Source of the DNA: Vibrio hepatarius
GTDB lineage: Bacteria; Pseudomonadota; Gammaproteobacteria; Enterobacterales; Vibrionaceae
DNA length: 64,000 nucleotides
NCBI RefSeq assembly: GCF_018860525.1
Contig: NZ_JAHKPM010000008.1
Span: 124,001-188,000 of the forward strand
Direction: 5' to 3'
A program made the position numbers and the translations under genes. The notes under the pieces are model-generated. The model worked only from the letters and a program-made list of their open reading frames with translations. It did no database searches and had not been told where the DNA came from. Positions 8,956 to 17,780 of the stretch are shown piece after piece. The first letter of the stretch is position 1, and every line of letters starts with the position of its first letter.

Positions 8956-9396
8956 ATGAATTTTATTAATAACTTTCGAGCCCATAGAAGTGACATGCTA
9001 CAAGCATCAGCAACAGCGGCAGATAAACTAGGTGAAAGTCAGCTAGCAAACGAGATCCGCGCCGTTAAACAGTTAAATAAGGACATGAAGGCATTTAACG
9101 CAGAGGCTAAATACGTTATCAAAGACAACAAAAGAGTTGGCCCCCATAAACAAATTCCATCCTATCGCTTAGATGAAGAACTATCGATCTTAAAGGAACA
9201 AGCAATTAGAATAAAACTAGACTTAAGTTCAATTGGGCCCAAACATCAGAAAGCGCAAAATATCTCCGCGTTCAAAGTAAACAGCCGTCAATTAGATAGA
9301 ATCGACTTTAATCGTAATCAACCAGCTCGATCTATTGAGCCAAGCCGTCTTCCTAAAGGCGTCGAAAAAAGCTACCTAGGAGATGGAAACAGTTAA
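8956..9396 (+). CDS. Unknown 146-aa protein with N-terminal domain shared with the 29096 kinase-like gene
   Basis: I do not recognise the family. It is hydrophilic, basic and has no signal peptide or membrane segment. Residues about 16-39 (ASATAADKLGESQLANEIRA and following VKQL) align closely with ASSSYAFKLGKTELAKEIIR in the N-terminus of the kinase-like gene at 29096. Both proteins also begin MN followed by a short variable stretch. The rest (KSYLGDGNS end) is unrelated to the kinase. The shared head followed by different bodies, plus the shared promoter, resembles secreted effectors with a common targeting or chaperone-binding region. That is inference: no secretion apparatus is in this window. 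A terminator follows at once, so it is monocistronic. Confidence 0.6.
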   Translation: MNFINNFRAHRSDMLQASATAADKLGESQLANEIRAVKQLNKDMKAFNAEAKYVIKDNKRVGPHKQIPSYRLDEELSILKEQAIRIKLDLSSIGPKHQKAQNISAFKVNSRQLDRIDFNRNQPARSIEPSRLPKGVEKSYLGDGNS

Positions 9397-9404
9397 TCAG
9401 TGAA

Positions 9405-9437
9405 TTAGCCCCACACTCGCATACAGTATGGGGCTAA
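9405..9437 (+). terminator. Terminator hairpin after the 146-aa gene
   Basis: TTAGCCCCA (9405-9413) pairs exactly with TGGGGCTAA (9429-9437) around a 15-base loop, in which CATAC/GTATG gives extra pairing. No long T-run follows, so termination may be weak. Confidence 0.55.
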
Positions 9438-9488
9438 ACAGCCAAACCGTCTATTGCCCACGGTTAACAAGTCTGTTAGCCTAGAGCC

Positions 9489-9593
9489 ATGAATACAAAA
9501 ACTACTCCAGCCACTTACCGTGCTTTAACCACAAGCATGATGATGTACATGCCTTCACAGCGAATGCTGCGAGGGATGGTCTGCGTGTTCTAA
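9489..9593 (+). CDS. Candidate methionine-rich leader peptide for the second MetRS (34 aa)
   Basis: A small reading frame in the leader of the downstream methionyl-tRNA synthetase gene. It encodes 34 residues with seven Met, six of them in the second half: MMMYMP, then QRML and RGMV. A run of codons for the amino acid whose tRNA is charged by the next gene is the hallmark of an attenuation leader; compare pheM before pheST in E. coli. The ribosome site is weak (TAGAG), which lowers certainty. The Met codon run lies inside a small GCATG/CATGC hairpin. The stop at 9591 is 114 bases before the MetRS start. No T-run terminator lies between, so control at translation is more likely. See the hairpin at 9661. 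Confidence 0.5.
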   Translation: MNTKTTPATYRALTTSMMMYMPSQRMLRGMVCVF

Positions 9594-9660
9594 ATTTATC
9601 CACCACTGCAACACCATTCCCTAATACACGGTTGGGAGGGTGATGTAACCTAATTGCAAC

Positions 9661-9707
9661 TGGCATCTCTTTTCAACCTTAGAATTGAAAAACAAGGAGA
9701 TCGGCCA
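9661..9707 (+). promoter_or_regulatory. Hairpin sequestering the MetRS-2 ribosome binding site
   Basis: Three consecutive stems fold on each other: TGGC/GCCA (9661-9664 with 9704-9707), ATCTC/GAGAT (9665-9669 with 9697-9701) and TTTCAA/TTGAAA (9671-9676 with 9685-9690), with an 8-base loop. The GAGAT arm contains the Shine-Dalgarno AAGGAG (9695-9699 region), and the hairpin ends on the base before the ATG. The leader-peptide segment 9572-9578 (AGGGATG) can instead pair with CATCTCT (9664-9670), offering an anti-sequestor. The structure is read by eye; the switch is inferred. Confidence 0.5.
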
Positions 9708-11264
9708 ATGAATATTAATCACCGCTTTAACCTAAATTTATCTAAATCTTCAAAAACAGAGTTTATTACCACCCCGATATTTTACGCCAACGGCGAACCA
9801 CATTTAGGACACGCCTACACTGGCATTATCGCTGATATTTTTTGTCGATATGAGCGCCTTGCACAGACGGATATCGGCTGCAAACTCATCACAGGCACTG
9901 ACGAACATGGCCAAAAAATTTCCTCAGCAGCTCAGTCAAATCATCTTCCAGCGCAAGATTTTGTCGATACGCTTTCACAAAGTTTTCAAGAGTTATGGCC
10001 AAAGCTTGCTATTGAACCAGATGCTTTTGTACGCACTACAGATACACAGCACAAACTAAACATCCAGCGTATTTGGCAGCAGCTTGAGCAGCAAGGAGAT
10101 ATCTATCTTGGGCACTATTCTGGACACTACTGCATCGCGTGCGAACAGTTTTATCCTGAAAAGGATCTTCTCGATGGAGCATATTGCCCAGTCCATAAGC
10201 GCGAAGTAATTTTCAGTCAGGAAGAAACCTACCTATTTCGCCTAGAGAAATATCGCCAAGCACTCCTTGATTACTATCAATCAAATAAAAATTGCCTAGA
10301 GCCCCCGCATTATCAACAAACCCTAATCGAGCAACTAAAATCAGCACCGCTCGACGACTTATCTGTTTCTCGCATTAATAATCAATGGGGAATCCAAGTA
10401 CCGAGTAATCCAAACCACACTGTATACGTTTGGATTGATGCTCTGTTTAGTTACCTCTCCGCCATACAGAGCAGTGGCGCGGACAAAAGTGCGCTTGCTC
10501 ATACCCAACATGTGATTGGTAAAGATATACTGCTTTTTCATGCGGTATATTGGCCTGTTTTTTTGCTGGCTTTGGATATCCCCCTGCCGCAAAAACTGAT
10601 AGTCCATGGTTGGTGGACCATTGGCGGAGAGAAAATTTCTAAGTCAAACCCTGACACCACGGTGAACCCCAGCCTCTTTTCTGAGAAACTAACCAGCGAT
10701 GGGCTACGCTACGCACTTACACGTCACAAGCCGCTGCATCGAGATGGTAATTTAGTCCTAGATGAGTTTGCCCAAACCATTAATGCCGATCTGCTCAATA
10801 ATCTTGCCAATCTCGTCAAACGAAACCACACACTGATCACGAAAAGCTTCGCTGGCGAAGTAAAACTCGCCGAGCTATCACAACTTGATGAAGAGAACAT
10901 TACTTGCATCAACAAAATAACTCCTGTGCTAGAAAGCATCATTAAAGCTTATCAAGTGCGTGATCTTCACCGCGTGACCAAAGATATAAACACGGTATTA
11001 ACGGAGCTAAATAGTTTCTTTCACCAAAGGGCACCATGGCTGGTTAACAAAGATCAACCTGAAGCTAAAGCGAAGCAAACCTGCCTAGTGGTGAGTAATA
11101 TTGTTCGCGAGGTTGTTTGGTTACTCTCGCCCATCACCCCCACCCTTTGTCAGGCGATCATCGAAGAAAAAGGCAACCCTTCATCATCTATCTTTGAGCA
11201 TCAAGCCTTGATCTTAAAAGATGCATTAGCACTTTCTGCCAAAAGCCATTGGCAAAAAATTTAG
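9708..11264 (+). CDS. Second methionyl-tRNA synthetase, short form lacking the C-terminal tRNA-binding domain
   Basis: Class I aminoacyl-tRNA synthetase of 518 residues. The frame opens upstream at 9654, but AAGGAG precedes the ATG at 9708. Signatures: PHLGHAYTG (the HIGH box, about residue 32), TGTDEHGQKISSAA, a zinc knuckle with CIACEQF and CPVH, HGWWTIGGEKISKSNPDTTV (the KMSKS-equivalent KISKS), then an anticodon-binding helical domain (about 360-500, HQRAPWLVNKD). It ends there. The canonical 691-residue MetRS of the same genome (44782) has an extra EMAPII-like C-terminal domain. Known roles of duplicate MetRS include tolerance of MetRS inhibitors or oxidised enzyme; which applies here is unknown. 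The Met-rich leader suggests induction when Met-tRNA runs short. Confidence 0.88.
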   Translation: MNINHRFNLNLSKSSKTEFITTPIFYANGEPHLGHAYTGIIADIFCRYERLAQTDIGCKLITGTDEHGQKISSAAQSNHLPAQDFVDTLSQSFQELWPKLAIEPDAFVRTTDTQHKLNIQRIWQQLEQQGDIYLGHYSGHYCIACEQFYPEKDLLDGAYCPVHKREVIFSQEETYLFRLEKYRQALLDYYQSNKNCLEPPHYQQTLIEQLKSAPLDDLSVSRINNQWGIQVPSNPNHTVYVWIDALFSYLSAIQSSGADKSALAHTQHVIGKDILLFHAVYWPVFLLALDIPLPQKLIVHGWWTIGGEKISKSNPDTTVNPSLFSEKLTSDGLRYALTRHKPLHRDGNLVLDEFAQTINADLLNNLANLVKRNHTLITKSFAGEVKLAELSQLDEENITCINKITPVLESIIKAYQVRDLHRVTKDINTVLTELNSFFHQRAPWLVNKDQPEAKAKQTCLVVSNIVREVVWLLSPITPTLCQAIIEEKGNPSSSIFEHQALILKDALALSAKSHWQKI

Positions 11265-11275
11265 GACAAAAATAA

Positions 11276-11299
11276 AGCCCCAGACTTTCGACTGGGGCT
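11276..11299 (-). terminator. adhE terminator
   Basis: AGCCCCAG (11276-11283) pairs with CTGGGGCT (11292-11299). On the minus strand it is followed by TTTATTTTTG, so it terminates adhE; it may also stop MetRS-2 transcripts from the other side. Confidence 0.7.
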
Positions 11300-11372
11300 A
11301 GATATGTCTGATAATTAGCTTTCGTGCTAGCAAAAACCTAATTGATCACACATACCTCATAACACATACCGA

Positions 11373-14066
11373 CTATGCGTTGGCTTTGGTTTTTTTCGCC
11401 TTGGGTGCAACTTTTTGATCAGCTTTTTTCTTAATCACAGTAGTGCCTTCAAAAGTATCACCTTCGACAAAAGCCTTACCGTAATATGAATCGAGCAATA
11501 CCGCTTTAAGCTCGCTGATCAATGGGTAACGAGGGTTGGCCCCAGTGCATTGATCATCAAACGCTTCAACTGCTAGCTCATCAAGTTTGGCTACAAAATC
11601 CGCTTCTGTAACGCCCGCGGCTTGAATAGACATAGGAATATCAAGAGCAACTTTTAGCTCATCCAACCATGCCAGCAAACGCTCTATCTTTTGAGCAGTA
11701 CGGTCACCCTCTTGACTTAAACCTAGGTGATCAGCAACTTCTGCATAGCGGCGGCGTGCTTGTGGACGATCATATTGAGAGAACGCCGTTTGCTTAGTTG
11801 GATTATCATTTGCGTTGTAACGTACCACGTTAGAAATCAATAATGCATTAGCCAAGCCATGCGGCAAATGGAACTCAGCACCAATCTTATGCGCCATTGA
11901 GTGACAAACACCTAGGAAGGCGTTAGCAAAAGCAATGCCCGCGATGGTTGCCGCATTATGTACTTTCTCACGTGCAATTGGGTCATTGGCACCATTTGCA
12001 TAGCTCGATGGCAGATATTCCTTAAGCATCTTAAGTGCTTGTAGAGCTTGACCATCAGAGTATTCATTAGCTAACACTGAGACATACGCTTCCAAAGCGT
12101 GAGTCACTGCATCATAACCACCAAATGCAGTGAGCGACTTAGGCATATCCATCACTAGATTCGCATCAACGATAGCCATGTTGGGTGTGATCTCATAATC
12201 TGCTAGTGGATACTTAGCACCTGTTTTGTCATCAGTCACCACTGCAAATGGAGTGACTTCTGAACCTGTACCAGAAGTCGTGGTAATACAAACAAGCTCT
12301 GCTTTCTGGCCCATTTTAGGGAATTTATAAATACGCTTGCGAATATCCATAAAGCGCATCGCCAGTTCCTCAAAGTGTGTATCCGGATGCTCGTACATAA
12401 CCCACATGATTTTCGCTGCATCCATAGGTGAGCCACCACCAAGAGCAATGATAGTATCAGGCTGGAAGCTCTTCATTGCTTCCGCACCTTTTTCTACAAC
12501 AGACAACGTAGGATCAGCTTCCACATCGAAGAAAGTTTGCACTTCCATACCTTGAGCTTTAAGTAAGCTAACCACATCGTCCGCGTAGCCATTGTTAAAT
12601 AAGAAACGGTCAGTCACTAGGAAAGCACGTTTTTTGCCCTCTAAATCACCCAGTGCAATTGGAAGGCTACCGCGACGGAAATAAATAGACTTAGGGAGTT
12701 TATGCCACAACATATTTTCAGCTCGCTTCGCTACAGTTTTCTTGTTGATTAGGTGCTTAGGACCTACGTTCTCAGAAATAGAGTTACCACCCCAAGAACC
12801 ACAGCCTAGCGTTAAAGAAGGCGCAACGTTGAAGTTGTAGAGATCGCCAATACCACCGTGCGTGGTTGGAATATTAATCAAAATTCGCGCAGTTTTAAGC
12901 TTGTCACCAAAGTAACGAATACGATCAGCATTAGTATCTTGGTTGGTGTATAAACCAGATGTATGACCAATACCGCCAATTTCCACCATAGTAACTGCCT
13001 GAGCAACCGCATCTTCAAAGTTATCAGCACGGAATAAGCCTAAGGTTGGAGAGAGCTTTTCATGTGCAAAGGCATCGTCATAAGAAACTCTAGAAAGGCC
13101 TTCACCAACAAGCACTTTGGTATCTTCTGGAACAGAAATACCTGCCATTTCAGCAATCGCGGGGGCTGGCTGGCCAACAATTTTGGCGTTCAATGCACCT
13201 TCAATAAGAAGAACGCCACGAACTTTCTCAGCCTCAGTTGCAGTAAGAACATATGCTTTGTGAGAAGCAAAACGTGCTTTTACTTCGTCATATACTTGAT
13301 CAACGACAATTGCCGCTTGTTCTGACGCACATACAACGCCGTTGTCAAATGTTTTAGACATTAAGATAGAAGCAACCGCGCGCTTAATGTCTGCCGTTTC
13401 ATCAATAACAACTGGAACATTACCGGCACCAACCCCGATTGCCGGTTTACCAGAAGAGTACGCGGCTTTCACCATACCTGGACCACCCGTTGCGAGAATA
13501 AGCGCAATGTCATCATGCTTCATTAGGCCATTTGAAAGCTCAACTGATGGTTGATCAATCCAACCGATGATATCTTTGGGTGCACCAGCTGCAACAGCTG
13601 CGGCTAAAACTAGTTTTGCCGCATCATTGGTTGAGTTTTTCGCACGTGGGTGAGGTGAAAATATGATGCCGTTACGAGTCTTGAGAGAAATAAGAGATTT
13701 GAATATTGCGGTAGATGTCGGGTTAGTTGTCGGCACAATACCACAGATAATCCCTACCGGTTCAGCAATCGTCATAGTGCCAAGATTGTCATCTTGATCT
13801 AGGATGCCACAGGTTTTTTCATCTTTGTATTTGTTGTAGATAAACTCAGAAGCAAAATGGTTTTTGATCACTTTATCTTCAACGATACCCATACCCGATT
13901 CTTCAACTGCTTGCTGAGCCAGCGGAATACGTGCTTGGTTTGCAGCCAAAGAGGCAGCTCGAAAAATCTTGTCGACTTGTTCCTGAGAGTAGGTTGCGAA
14001 CTCTTGCTGCGCTTTTTTAACGCGTGCGACCATTGCATCCAGTTCAGTCATATTAGTGACAGGCAT
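11373..14066 (-). CDS. adhE: Bifunctional acetaldehyde-CoA / alcohol dehydrogenase
   Basis: 897 residues, full length for AdhE. The N-terminal aldehyde dehydrogenase half (about 1-440) holds AEPVGIICGIVPTTNPTSTA and the catalytic Cys region NGVVCASEQA. A linker leads to the iron-dependent alcohol dehydrogenase half (about 450-870) with ALGGGSPMDAAKIMW, TTSGTGSEVTPFAV and the metal ligands around GVCHSMAHKIGAEFHLPHG. It reduces acetyl-CoA to ethanol via acetaldehyde, regenerating NAD+ in fermentation, and assembles into spirosomes. The C-terminus ends in a Lys/Ala tail (KKADQKVAPKAKKTKANA). The GGAGATT ribosome site is clear. Its neighbour ychE is the same as in E. coli. Upstream is a long non-coding leader suited to redox regulation. 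Confidence 0.97.
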   Translation of the reverse strand: MPVTNMTELDAMVARVKKAQQEFATYSQEQVDKIFRAASLAANQARIPLAQQAVEESGMGIVEDKVIKNHFASEFIYNKYKDEKTCGILDQDDNLGTMTIAEPVGIICGIVPTTNPTSTAIFKSLISLKTRNGIIFSPHPRAKNSTNDAAKLVLAAAVAAGAPKDIIGWIDQPSVELSNGLMKHDDIALILATGGPGMVKAAYSSGKPAIGVGAGNVPVVIDETADIKRAVASILMSKTFDNGVVCASEQAAIVVDQVYDEVKARFASHKAYVLTATEAEKVRGVLLIEGALNAKIVGQPAPAIAEMAGISVPEDTKVLVGEGLSRVSYDDAFAHEKLSPTLGLFRADNFEDAVAQAVTMVEIGGIGHTSGLYTNQDTNADRIRYFGDKLKTARILINIPTTHGGIGDLYNFNVAPSLTLGCGSWGGNSISENVGPKHLINKKTVAKRAENMLWHKLPKSIYFRRGSLPIALGDLEGKKRAFLVTDRFLFNNGYADDVVSLLKAQGMEVQTFFDVEADPTLSVVEKGAEAMKSFQPDTIIALGGGSPMDAAKIMWVMYEHPDTHFEELAMRFMDIRKRIYKFPKMGQKAELVCITTTSGTGSEVTPFAVVTDDKTGAKYPLADYEITPNMAIVDANLVMDMPKSLTAFGGYDAVTHALEAYVSVLANEYSDGQALQALKMLKEYLPSSYANGANDPIAREKVHNAATIAGIAFANAFLGVCHSMAHKIGAEFHLPHGLANALLISNVVRYNANDNPTKQTAFSQYDRPQARRRYAEVADHLGLSQEGDRTAQKIERLLAWLDELKVALDIPMSIQAAGVTEADFVAKLDELAVEAFDDQCTGANPRYPLISELKAVLLDSYYGKAFVEGDTFEGTTVIKKKADQKVAPKAKKTKANA

Positions 14067-14650
14067 AGGGAATCTCCTAAAATTAACAAATTGTAAAAAC
14101 TATTTATTAACAAGACCCATCGTAGACTTACTGCTTGAATCCACCGGCATCTCTTAGTAAATAGCTTTCACGACTGATTATATTCTTTCAGGTGGTGAAA
14201 AAGATTGACCCAGATCAGTTCGGAAATACTATTTGATGACTGACTGACTGAGAAGGGCTAAAAAACTTGAAAAACCATACGTTTATAGAGTGTTAACTTA
14301 TGCGGAAAAGTTTATAAATAATGTAGAATATAATTTACCTAGCTGATTTCCAGCAGTTTTGTTGTAAAAAAATTTCAGTTTCAAACTCATTAATTACATG
14401 TAAGTCACTAATATCGTGCTACTAGTTGGAGCTTTTTGAGTGATGCAAAGCCATTGAATTGTACAATTTTAGAACAAAGTGGTACTAATTATTAACCTTG
14501 CTATAAAGGACTTGCCATCAAAAGTAACTTAAAAGCATGCCGGTCAATATTTTTGCCAATAATTAGATTTTTTCACTCGTGACTCACTTAAATTTCAACT
14601 ATATTCAGCATGTTATAGATAGTAGACTTTTTCATTTTTAGGCGTAGATA
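14067..14650. promoter_or_regulatory. 584-bp divergent intergenic region between adhE and ychE
   Basis: AT-rich with no convincing coding frame. A candidate FNR-like half-palindrome TTGAC-CCAG-ATCAG (14205-14218; consensus TTGAT-N4-ATCAA, eight of ten positions) lies about 140 bases before the adhE start. This would fit anaerobic control of adhE; it is a by-eye match only. The ychE side has no strong promoter I can single out. The long leader matches the known long 5' UTR of adhE in enterobacteria. Confidence 0.35.
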
Positions 14651-15289
14651 ATGCAAACATTCGAATTCGCAATTTTTTTACAGTTTTTTCTTGGCTTAGT
14701 CGCAGCGGTAAACCCTGTCGGCATAATGCCTGTTTTTGTTTCTCTGACAGGCCACATGACAGCAGAAGAAAAACATAAAACAGCCACTACAGCGAACCTA
14801 GCAGTGGCGATTATACTGATTATTTCACTATTGGCAGGCCAACTTCTGCTCGATATGTTTAGTATTTCATTAGATTCATTTCGTGTTGCCGGTGGATTAC
14901 TTTTACTTAGTATTGCGTTTTCAATGATGAGCGGTAAATTAGGTGAAGATAAGCAGAACAAACAAGAAAAATCAGAATACGTTAGCCGCGAACAAATTGG
15001 TGTCGTCCCACTGGCGATGCCTCTTATGGCTGGACCTGGTGCTATCAGCTCAACCATTGTTTATGGTGCTCGCTACCCTACTACCCTCGACACTGTGGGT
15101 ATCAGCATAACTGTTGGGTTATTTTGCTTTTGTTCATGGCTACTGTTTCGCTCTGCACCACTGATTGTTCGGTTTTTGGGACAAACAGGGATCAACGTTA
15201 TCACCCGAATTATGGGACTAATACTTGGCGCCTTGGGGATCGAATTTATCGCCAATGGATTACGAAATCTATTCCCTGGGTTGGCTTGA
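14651..15289 (+). CDS. ychE: MarC/YchE-family inner-membrane protein
   Basis: 212 residues with six hydrophobic segments. The N-terminus FFLGLVAAVNPVGIMPVFVSL and the central QIGVVPLAMPLMAGPGAIS are MarC-family signatures. The repeat of P-containing helix pairs suggests a transporter-like fold, but its substrate is unknown; early claims of a multidrug role for MarC were not upheld. It is divergent from adhE, as in E. coli (adhE-ychE), which supports the symbol. The K+ channel gene follows 51 bases downstream on the same strand and may be cotranscribed. Confidence 0.87.
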   Translation: MQTFEFAIFLQFFLGLVAAVNPVGIMPVFVSLTGHMTAEEKHKTATTANLAVAIILIISLLAGQLLLDMFSISLDSFRVAGGLLLLSIAFSMMSGKLGEDKQNKQEKSEYVSREQIGVVPLAMPLMAGPGAISSTIVYGARYPTTLDTVGISITVGLFCFCSWLLFRSAPLIVRFLGQTGINVITRIMGLILGALGIEFIANGLRNLFPGLA

Positions 15290-15340
15290 GCAAACGGATA
15301 AAGGTATGATTGGCGCTACTGATTAAAAGGTTTTTTTCAT

Positions 15341-16177
15341 ATGCCGCGTCATACTTTAAAGCACTATTTATATATCATCATTTTTGGCACGCACACCAAA
15401 GCTGGGCGAGCATTTGATATCACTCTAATCATTGCTATTTTTTCCTCTTTAGCAGTGCTTGTACTTGAGTCGATACCAAGTATTGCCTTGCAATGGAAAA
15501 CCGAACTTCGATACTTAGAGTATGCCTTTACAGCTCTGTTTAGCATAGAATATCTACTTAGATTGTATTGTTCTCCCAAACCTGCTGCTTATGCGAAAAG
15601 CTTTTACGGAGTCATTGACCTTCTGGCAATTTTGCCTACTTATCTGGCATTTTTCTTCCCCGGGGCCTCAATCATGGGCGTTATTCGCCTGCTCCGAGTC
15701 ATGCGGATTTTCCGCGTACTCAAATTAGTACGCTATCTACAAGACTCAAATATTTTATTGCGTTCATTATTGATGGCACGCAGAAAGATATTGATTTTTT
15801 TCAGTACGGTAGGGATACTCGTCACTATTTTCGGCTCATTAATATTTATCATTGAAGGGCCGAGTAATGGTTTTACAAGCATACCCAAAAGTATTTATTG
15901 GGCGATCGTCACTATTACTACCGTTGGCTATGGTGATATCGTACCTCAAACACATTTAGGCAAAGCGCTTGCCTCACTGACCATGCTACTGGGCTATTCC
16001 ATTCTTGCAGTACCAACAGGCATTATTACTGCCGAGTTAAATAGAGAGATGAATTCACATAAAGAATTAGTTAAGTGCCCAAATTGTAATCGAGCAGGAC
16101 ATGACTCTGATGCTATGCACTGTAAACATTGTGGCGGTGAGCTGGCTGAGCCAGACAAGCGGATAGTCAAACAATAA
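15341..16177 (+). CDS. Voltage-gated potassium channel with C-terminal zinc-ribbon-like motif
   Basis: 278 residues. Segments S1-S3 span about 20-110 (including EYAFTALFSIEYLLRLY and YGVIDLLAILPTYLAF). S4 is visible as RLLRVMRIFRVLKLVRYL, with regularly spaced Arg/Lys. The pore helix and filter ITTVGYGDIVP (about 190) define K+ selectivity, followed by the S6 helix. The cytoplasmic tail ends in CPNCNRAGHDSDAMHCKHCG, a four-Cys zinc-ribbon-like motif. The fold is KvAP/Kv-like and the protein would sit in the inner membrane as a tetramer. A Cys-rich tail suggests metal- or redox-linked assembly or gating (inference). A bidirectional terminator follows. Confidence 0.88.
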   Translation: MPRHTLKHYLYIIIFGTHTKAGRAFDITLIIAIFSSLAVLVLESIPSIALQWKTELRYLEYAFTALFSIEYLLRLYCSPKPAAYAKSFYGVIDLLAILPTYLAFFFPGASIMGVIRLLRVMRIFRVLKLVRYLQDSNILLRSLLMARRKILIFFSTVGILVTIFGSLIFIIEGPSNGFTSIPKSIYWAIVTITTVGYGDIVPQTHLGKALASLTMLLGYSILAVPTGIITAELNREMNSHKELVKCPNCNRAGHDSDAMHCKHCGGELAEPDKRIVKQ

Positions 16178-16186
16178 AGCAAAAAA

Positions 16187-16207
16187 GGGCTGATATAGTA
16201 TCAGCCC
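16187..16207. terminator. Bidirectional terminator between the K+ channel gene and asd
   Basis: A 9-bp perfect stem GGGCTGATA / TATCAGCCC with a 3-base loop between convergent genes. A-rich sequence before it gives a T-run on the minus strand. Confidence 0.75.
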
Positions 16208-16226
16208 CAATAGGATTTAAGAGTAA

Positions 16227-17357
16227 TTAGGCTTTCTCTGCCAAAATAATTCTTAGTGTACGTCTCAAAGGTTCTGCTGCTCCCCATAGTAGTTGGTCAC
16301 CTACAGTAAACGCATTTAAAAAATCATCACCCATTGCCATCTTGCGTAATCTGCCCACAGGAACAGACAAGGTTCCTGTCACTTTCGCAGGGGTCAGCTC
16401 TTGGGCCGTAATATCCCGTTCATTTGGCACTACTTTAACCCAATCATTATGAGTAGCTATCATTTCCTCAATCTCATCCATTGGCACATTTTGCTTAAGC
16501 TTAATGGTCAGTGCCTGTGAATGACAACGCATCGCACCAATACGAACACAAGTACCATCAATAGGCACAGGAGACTCTTGGAAACCTAAAATTTTGTTCG
16601 CTTCAACACCTGCTTTCCATTCTTCTTTGCTTTGGCCGTTATCACGTTTAACGTCAATCCAAGGAATAAGAGAACCAGCTAATGGCACACCGAACTTATC
16701 CGTCGGGAAAGAGTCACAGCGCATAATGTCAGCAACTTGCTTATCAATATCGAGAATAGAGCTTGAAGGATTAGCCAACGTTGAACTTACTGAATCATTG
16801 ATATTGCCCATCTGAGAAATTAGCTCGCGCATATTTTGTGCACCAGCGCCAGAAGCAGCTTGATATGTCATGGCACTCGTCCACTCAACCAAGCCTTTTT
16901 CAAATAGGCCGCCTAGGCCCATCAACATCAGACTTACAGTACAGTTACCACCAACAAAGGTGTTAGTACCTTGGTGAATACCTCGTTGAATCTGCGAGTG
17001 ATTCACTGGATCTAAAGTAATGATCGAATCTGACGCCATGCGTAATGTTGAAGCAGCATCAATCCAATACCCTTTCCAGCCCGCTTTACGTAACTCAGGG
17101 TAAACTTTCTCTGTATAGCTACCACCTTGACATGTCAAAACTGCATCAAGCTGCTTTAAACTTTCAATGTCATAGGCATTTTGCAGTAAACCTTCCTCTC
17201 CTCCAACTTGACCGTCAGAAAACACAGGAGCTGGAATACCCACTTGAGATGTGCTGTAAAATACCGGCTCAATATGGTCAAAATCTTTTTCTTCAACCAT
17301 GCGTTGCATAAGTACTGAACCCACCATGCCACGCCAACCGACTAAACCTACTCTCAT
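16227..17357 (-). CDS. asd: Aspartate-semialdehyde dehydrogenase
   Basis: 376 residues. The N-terminal NADP-binding loop [17 protein letters not shown] (about 4-20), the nucleophile Cys in [17 protein letters not shown] (about 136), and the catalytic His region [18 protein letters not shown] (about 266-283) identify Asd of the gammaproteobacterial type. It reduces aspartyl phosphate to aspartate semialdehyde, the branch point to lysine, diaminopimelate, methionine and threonine. The GGAGAGTTGAGAA ribosome site fits the ATG. It is the only gene on its transcript here. Some vibrios carry a second, divergent asd, which is not in this window. Confidence 0.95.
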   Translation of the reverse strand: MRVGLVGWRGMVGSVLMQRMVEEKDFDHIEPVFYSTSQVGIPAPVFSDGQVGGEEGLLQNAYDIESLKQLDAVLTCQGGSYTEKVYPELRKAGWKGYWIDAASTLRMASDSIITLDPVNHSQIQRGIHQGTNTFVGGNCTVSLMLMGLGGLFEKGLVEWTSAMTYQAASGAGAQNMRELISQMGNINDSVSSTLANPSSSILDIDKQVADIMRCDSFPTDKFGVPLAGSLIPWIDVKRDNGQSKEEWKAGVEANKILGFQESPVPIDGTCVRIGAMRCHSQALTIKLKQNVPMDEIEEMIATHNDWVKVVPNERDITAQELTPAKVTGTLSVPVGRLRKMAMGDDFLNAFTVGDQLLWGAAEPLRRTLRIILAEKA

Positions 17358-17780
17358 TTCTCAACTCTCCGTGTGTAATATTTAATAAAGGGGATCATCC
17401 AATATTTCAATTTTCCACGCAAAATCTCAAGAGAAAATTGATTTATTTCTGTCTATTTTTCTGACTTTGTAAATTGCTGCGAAAAAGTTCGCAAGATTTC
17501 ATTTAAGACTTTGAGCACAGCAACCAGAAAGTTAACTTAAAAACACCATTTAAAAAACAATTTATTTACATTTGATAATAAAAACAATAACGAAATTCAA
17601 TATTTTTAACCAAACATAAATAGTTCGATAGATTTAAATCACATCAAGATAGTATTTGTTCGAAATATTATTCTAGCTAATGTAAAGTGCCTGCCTACTA
17701 AAAATGAGTAAGTACTCTCAATATATTCCATGAATAACTCTGTGGGGTATGCGAGACAAAACACATATAAGAGGTTCTGC
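17358..17780. other. 423-bp divergent region between asd and nhaC
   Basis: Very AT-rich. It contains a 6-bp hairpin TGCGAA-AAAG-TTCGCA (17478-17493) and no gene. I looked for lysine-riboswitch features here, because both an asd gene and NhaC-type carriers can be lysine-regulated, and did not find them. It must hold the promoters of both genes. The nhaC ribosome site AAGAGG lies just before 17781. Confidence 0.4.

Noticed and set aside
17358..17780. Lysine riboswitch before asd or nhaC
   Set aside because: Searched by eye for its conserved blocks and did not find them.
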